A stretch of DNA of 8,537 nucleotides from Solirubrobacteraceae bacterium. Lineage in GTDB: Bacteria > Actinomycetota > Thermoleophilia > Solirubrobacterales > Solirubrobacteraceae. Every line of letters starts with the position of its first letter. Within the stretch, counting starts at the first letter, position 1. The stretch lies in assembly GCA_025928415.1 (NCBI GenBank), contig JAICJK010000079.1, forward strand, positions 1-8,537. The letters run 5' to 3'. Under the pieces are notes generated by a model. That model was given only the letters and a program-made list of their open reading frames with translations, had not been told where the DNA came from and made no database searches. Position numbers and translations under genes: made by a program. This document shows, piece after piece, positions 6,152 to 8,537 of the stretch.

Positions 6152-7069
6152 CTAGAAGATCAGGTACTGCCGGACCAACCGACGCAGCGGCTCGCGCTCG
6201 AACAGCAGCGCCAGCAGCCCCTGCTGCACCTCGCGCCCCAGCCGCCGGGCATCGGCGAACACGGGGTCGGTCGCCGCCTCGTCGCGCCCGAGGTCCTCGA
6301 GGCGCCCGCGCCGCTCGGGGTCGTCGAGCAGCCCGAGGAACGCGTCGTAGGCGGCGAACGTCCGCGCGCCCGCGTCCATCGCGTCGTAGGCGGCGAAGGC
6401 CCGCGCGAGGCGGTCGACCGGCGGCTCGAGGTAGCGCGCGAGCAGCAGGCGCTCGACCTCCTCGGCGCCGACGTGGTGGCACTCGAGCAGCGGGAGCAGC
6501 CCGCCCGCGAACAGCACCGTGCGCGACGTGCGCAGCTTGGCGTGGCGCAGCGCCCATTTGCGATCGCCCTTGCCCTCGATCTCGACGGCCATCGTGCGCC
6601 AGTAGCGCACCACGTCGTTGAGCAGGAACCGCGGAGGCCGGCGATCGCGCCGCTCGTGGCCGAGGTAGGCGCCGAGCAGCGTCCGCAGCGCCTGGCGGTG
6701 GCGCTCGGGCCCGACGACCGGGACGCTCTCGATGAGCAGCAGCAGCCGGCGCGTCTGGTTGAGCGTGTCGTCCTCGGCCGCGCCGATCCGCGCGAGCGTC
6801 GCGACGTCGACCTGCGCGTCGAAGATCGCGCGCGTCCCGGCCGCCGAGCCGAGCCGCTCCTCGACGCCCGCGACGTCGCCGGGCCCGATCAGCAGCCAGT
6901 CCGCGTCCGAGCCATGGGTCACCTCCATCCGCCCCCACGAGCCCATCAGCGTCACGCAGCCGGCGTCCACGCCGGCCAGGCGCGCGCCGAAGTGCTCGAG
7001 CCCCACGCGCGTCCGCGCGCGCGCCGCGGCGAGCTGCCCGAAATCGCCGAACGCGTCCAGCGCGCTCAT
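6152..7069 (-). CDS. DUF294/GlnD-like nucleotidyltransferase
   Basis: Putative nucleotidyltransferase, 305 aa. The pol-beta-type catalytic site is seen as Gly-Ser-Trp-Gly-Arg (43-47) followed by Ser-Asp-Ala-Asp (54-57), with a third acid likely in Phe-Asp-Ala-Gln-Val-Asp-Val (Asp84 or Asp88). The wording Gly-Arg-Met-Glu-Val-Thr between the motifs resembles DUF294/GlnD-like enzymes, which transfer nucleotides to a protein or small molecule. The C-terminal 200 residues are helical and charged, with Asn-Asp-Val-Val-Arg-Tyr-Trp-Arg-Thr-Met (151-160) and an Arg-Thr-Ser-Arg segment (180-183) that look conserved. No HD, ACT or CBS domain is visible, unlike full GlnD. The ATG at 7069 overlaps the stop of the upstream TIM-barrel gene as ATGA and has no Shine-Dalgarno, so translation is probably coupled. 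The open frame continues further upstream, antisense-like inside the TIM gene; I do not accept that extension. The substrate is unknown. Confidence 0.85.
   Translation of the reverse strand: MSALDAFGDFGQLAAARARTRVGLEHFGARLAGVDAGCVTLMGSWGRMEVTHGSDADWLLIGPGDVAGVEERLGSAAGTRAIFDAQVDVATLARIGAAEDDTLNQTRRLLLLIESVPVVGPERHRQALRTLLGAYLGHERRDRRPPRFLLNDVVRYWRTMAVEIEGKGDRKWALRHAKLRTSRTVLFAGGLLPLLECHHVGAEEVERLLLARYLEPPVDRLARAFAAYDAMDAGARTFAAYDAFLGLLDDPERRGRLEDLGRDEAATDPVFADARRLGREVQQGLLALLFEREPLRRLVRQYLIF
6341..6397 (-). repeat. 18-nt direct repeat inside the nucleotidyltransferase gene
   Basis: CGCGTCGTAGGCGGCGAA occurs at 6341-6358 and again, identically, at 6380-6397, a 39-nt (13-codon) period. On the coding strand it gives two Phe-Ala-Ala-Tyr-Asp-Ala blocks (residues 225-230 and 238-243). 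This could be a small in-frame duplication in a helical region, or convergent codon use. Confidence 0.7.
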
Positions 7070-7821
7070 CGCGGCGGGGGCGGGGCCTCGAGGATCCACG
7101 GCACGTCGGGGCAGCGGCGCAGGACGCCGCCGAAGCGCAGCTCGTCCTTGCGGTAGAGCGGGACGTGAGAGGAGCGCCCGGCCCGCAGCGAGGACAGGTG
7201 CACCTGGCGCAGGCGCGCCCCGAAGGCGTCGAGCAGCTCGTGGGCCAGGCCCATCGACTCGTCCACCGCCCCCGCGTGGGCGATGTCGAGGCAGAAGCCG
7301 GCCTCGGGCAGCACCGCGTAGAGCGCCTCGAGGTCCTCCACCCGCTGGCCGGTCGGCTTGCGCGGGTCCATGTTCTCGAGGACCAGGCGCCGCCCGAGCG
7401 GCGACCACGCCGCGGGCTCGGCGATCAGGTCGGGGTGGGCGATCACCGCGTCGACGTGCGGGGGCAGCTCGGCCAGCGACGCCACGAGCCGGGCCTCGGG
7501 CAGGCGGCGGTGCTTGGTGGGCGCGTGGACGGAGAGGTAGTGGAACGGCAGCCGCGGGCGCCCGGCCAGGAAGGCCAGCAGGCCCGGCAGCTCGTCCTCG
7601 GCCAGGGCGGAGAGCTCCACCGCGAAGGTCGACACGCGGCAGGCCGCCTCGACGAGGCCGGCCCAGTCCTGCCGGGCGCCGGCCATGTAGCCGGTGGAGG
7701 CGCCGAGCGGGTGGTGCGTGGTCAGCAGCGCGCGGGAGAACGGCCGCGAGCTGGCGCGCAGCTCGTCGAACGCCAGCCCCGGGAAGGCGGCCTGGTGGGA
7801 GGCGCGGCGGGGGCTCGGCAC
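7066..7821 (-). CDS. Sugar isomerase/epimerase-like TIM-barrel protein (AP endonuclease 2 fold)
   Basis: Probable metal-dependent TIM-barrel enzyme of the xylose-isomerase-like superfamily, 251 aa from the GTG at 7821. Candidate metal ligands keep the family order: Glu149 in Val-Leu-Glu-Asn, Asp179 and His182 in Leu-Asp-Ile-Ala-His, His208 in Gln-Val-His-Leu-Ser, His219, and Glu245 in Ile-Leu-Glu-Ala. Early strands include Gly-Ala-Ser-Thr-Gly-Tyr (40-45) and His-Tyr-Leu-Ser-Val-His-Ala (94-100). The fold covers sugar isomerases, epimerases, endonuclease IV and DUF692-like proteins; I cannot tell which reaction applies. AGGG lies 9 nt before the GTG. The first 35 residues precede the first predicted strand, so a later start is possible. 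Its stop overlaps the nucleotidyltransferase ATG (ATGA at 7066-7069), making a two-gene operon. It is divergent from rpoB. Confidence 0.83.
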   Translation of the reverse strand: MPSPRRASHQAAFPGLAFDELRASSRPFSRALLTTHHPLGASTGYMAGARQDWAGLVEAACRVSTFAVELSALAEDELPGLLAFLAGRPRLPFHYLSVHAPTKHRRLPEARLVASLAELPPHVDAVIAHPDLIAEPAAWSPLGRRLVLENMDPRKPTGQRVEDLEALYAVLPEAGFCLDIAHAGAVDESMGLAHELLDAFGARLRQVHLSSLRAGRSSHVPLYRKDELRFGGVLRRCPDVPWILEAPPPPR

Positions 7822-7842
7822 GGTCCGCGACCCTAGATCATC

Positions 7843-7859
7843 GCCCGTGGGGCACGGGC
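7843..7859. promoter_or_regulatory. Perfect 7-bp hairpin upstream of the TIM-barrel gene
   Basis: GCCCGTG (7843-7849), loop GGG, CACGGGC (7853-7859). It lies 21 nt upstream of the GTG at 7821. It could be a leader hairpin in the minus-strand transcript or a palindromic operator; no T-tract follows on either strand. Confidence 0.45.
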
Positions 7860-8012
7860 CGAGCGCGCCGTCCGCGCGTTCCCGCGGCGCCGGTGGCGCG
7901 CGCCGCCCTGCGCCGCTACACTCCGCGCGTCGACCAATAGTCGTAGCCGTCCACTCCGAGCGCCGCGCCACATACGCGGAAGTGCCCCGGGCGGGGTCCG
8001 TGCAGGTCGACC

Positions 8013-8028
8013 GCCCCCGAGAGGGGGC
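8013..8028 (+). promoter_or_regulatory. Stem-loop with GAGA tetraloop in rpoB upstream region
   Basis: GCCCCC (8013-8018), GAGA, GGGGGC (8023-8028) forms a perfect 6-bp stem closed by a loop that fits the GNRA pattern. It sits at the -35 distance of the candidate -10 at 8044-8049, so as DNA it could be an operator. If transcription starts further upstream it would fold in the rpoB leader RNA. Confidence 0.4.
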
Positions 8029-8040
8029 ACCGCCTCGCTG

Positions 8041-8049
8041 TGCTATCTT
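8041..8049 (+). promoter_or_regulatory. Candidate extended -10 element for rpoB
   Basis: TGCTATCTT has the TGN extension and four of six matches to TATAAT. No -35 hexamer is seen 16-18 nt upstream; the palindrome at 8013-8028 occupies that place. Predicted transcription start near 8056 would give a leader of about 78 nt. Confidence 0.35.
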
Positions 8050-8118
8050 GGCTGGTCGCGCCTCCCCGTGGTTCGTCTTGGGGGCGCACCGCCCTCTTGA
8101 CCGCCCTTTCGACCCCTC

Positions 8119-8124
8119 GAGGAG
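8119..8124 (+). promoter_or_regulatory. rpoB ribosome-binding site
   Basis: GAGGAG lies 9 nt before the GTG at 8134 and decides that start; no other in-frame start near it has a comparable signal. Confidence 0.8.
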
Positions 8125-8133
8125 TCGCCCGTC

Positions 8134-8537
8134 GTGCCTCGTGTTGACGCCCCTCGCCAGCGCCGCAACTTCGCGCGCCTGAGCAAGAACATCGACGTCC
8201 CCAACCTCATCGACATCCAGCGCCGCTCGTTCGCGTGGCTCGTGGACGTCGAGAAGGGGGGGCTGCGGGAGACGATCGACGACATCTCCCCGATCGAGGA
8301 CTACACGGGGCACCTCGCCGTCAACTTCGGCGAGTTCCACTTCGACGAGCCGGCCGCGTCGATCGAGGAGTGCCGCGAGAAGGACCTGACCTACTCGCGG
8401 CCGCTCACGGTCACCGTCGCCTTCATCAACCACGAGACGGGCGAGATCCGCGAGCAGTCGGTGTTCATGGGCGACTTCCCGTGGATGACCGAGCGCGGCA
8501 CGTTCATCATCAACGGCACCGAGCGCGTGGTCGTCAC
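8134..8537 (+). CDS. rpoB: RNA polymerase beta subunit, N-terminal part (runs off the window)
   Basis: First 134 codons of RpoB, the beta subunit of DNA-dependent RNA polymerase. Recognisable landmarks: Val-Pro-Asn-Leu-Ile-Asp-Ile-Gln near residue 22, Ile-Ser-Pro-Ile-Glu-Asp-Tyr-Thr-Gly (about 50-58), Ser-Ile-Glu-Glu-Cys (about 75-79), Glu-Thr-Gly-Glu-Ile (about 100-104), Phe-Met-Gly-Asp-Phe-Pro (about 110-115) and Phe-Ile-Ile-Asn-Gly-Thr-Glu-Arg-Val-Val-Val just before the edge. These are strongly conserved in bacterial RpoB. The GTG start follows GAGGAG. The rifampicin-binding region and most of the gene lie outside. rpoC is expected downstream, as in nearly all bacteria. rplJ-rplL do not directly precede it; the upstream neighbour is divergent. 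Confidence 0.98.
   Translation, partial: MPRVDAPRQRRNFARLSKNIDVPNLIDIQRRSFAWLVDVEKGGLRETIDDISPIEDYTGHLAVNFGEFHFDEPAASIEECREKDLTYSRPLTVTVAFINHETGEIREQSVFMGDFPWMTERGTFIINGTERVVV

Larger units (their letters stand above)
7822..8133. promoter_or_regulatory. Intergenic region between TIM-barrel gene and rpoB
   Basis: These 312 nt carry no gene that I accept on either strand. They hold the hairpin at 7843-7859, a TACACT hexamer at 7917-7922 that could be a -10 element but lacks a good -35, the 8013-8028 stem-loop, an extended -10-like element at 8041-8049 and the rpoB ribosome-binding site. The length and the divergent neighbour imply that rpoB is transcribed from its own promoter here rather than read through from ribosomal protein genes. 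Confidence 0.6.

Noticed and set aside
7070..7408. Upstream extension of the nucleotidyltransferase frame
   Set aside because: This part lies out of frame within the TIM-barrel gene and is Arg/Ala/Gly/Pro-rich; the ATGA junction gives a natural start at 7069.
6732..7940. Plus-strand open frame of 402 codons opposite the minus-strand pair
   Set aside because: It is antisense to two genes with intact catalytic motifs; its translation is Ser/Arg/Pro-rich low complexity.
7694..8182. Plus-strand open frame of 162 codons reaching into rpoB
   Set aside because: It overlaps the TIM-barrel 5' end and the rpoB start in another frame and shows no domain or Shine-Dalgarno.
7822..8433. Upstream extension of the TIM-barrel frame on the minus strand to 8433
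   Set aside because: It would run antisense through the rpoB start and its promoter region, and the translation there has no domain features.

Overview
This is a very GC-rich window whose coding frames show a strong G/C bias at the third codon position. Its content fits a high-GC Actinomycetota chromosome. The N-terminal RpoB fragment at the right edge, many GTG starts and overlapping GTGA/ATGA gene junctions agree with that. I would guess the Thermoleophilia (Solirubrobacterales) side of the phylum, but this is an impression; a search with the RpoB fragment would settle it. I see no tRNA, rRNA, CRISPR array, insertion sequence or phage gene.

Layout from left to right. (1) Positions 1-945 carry the 3' part of a secreted lipoprotein: a Leu-Ala-Gly-Cys lipobox at the very edge, a Gly- and Thr/Ala/Pro-rich linker, then a glycoside-hydrolase-like barrel with two plausible catalytic glutamates. 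(2) A possible small membrane-anchored protein (1019-1258, +) overlaps tail-to-tail with a two-component system on the minus strand, an OmpR-type response regulator (2315-2968) followed by its histidine kinase (1191-2312). (3) A 178-nt divergent control region separates that pair from a compact plus-strand operon: MoxR-type AAA+ ATPase (3147-4166), DUF58 protein (4220-5074) and a membrane-anchored von Willebrand A (BatA-like) protein (5071-6030). (4) Three inverted repeats fill the 121 nt between this operon and a convergent minus-strand pair. (5) That pair is a sugar-isomerase-like TIM-barrel protein (7066-7821) and a DUF294/GlnD-like nucleotidyltransferase (6152-7069), joined by a 4-nt ATGA overlap. 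(6) A 312-nt region with two perfect hairpins and a candidate extended -10 element leads to rpoB (8134 to beyond the right edge).

How they may work together. MoxR ATPases with DUF58 and VWA partners are generally thought to act as chaperone-like systems that assemble or activate envelope or metal-dependent proteins. Here the module is reduced to three genes and lies back to back with an envelope-sensing two-component system, so shared control from the divergent region is possible but not shown. The TIM-barrel/nucleotidyltransferase pair is the least understood part of the window and the best candidate for an undescribed two-gene function: both proteins keep their expected metal-binding and catalytic residues, and translation appears coupled. 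The kinase is also notable because its H-box has Arg where the conserved phosphatase Thr/Asn normally sits.
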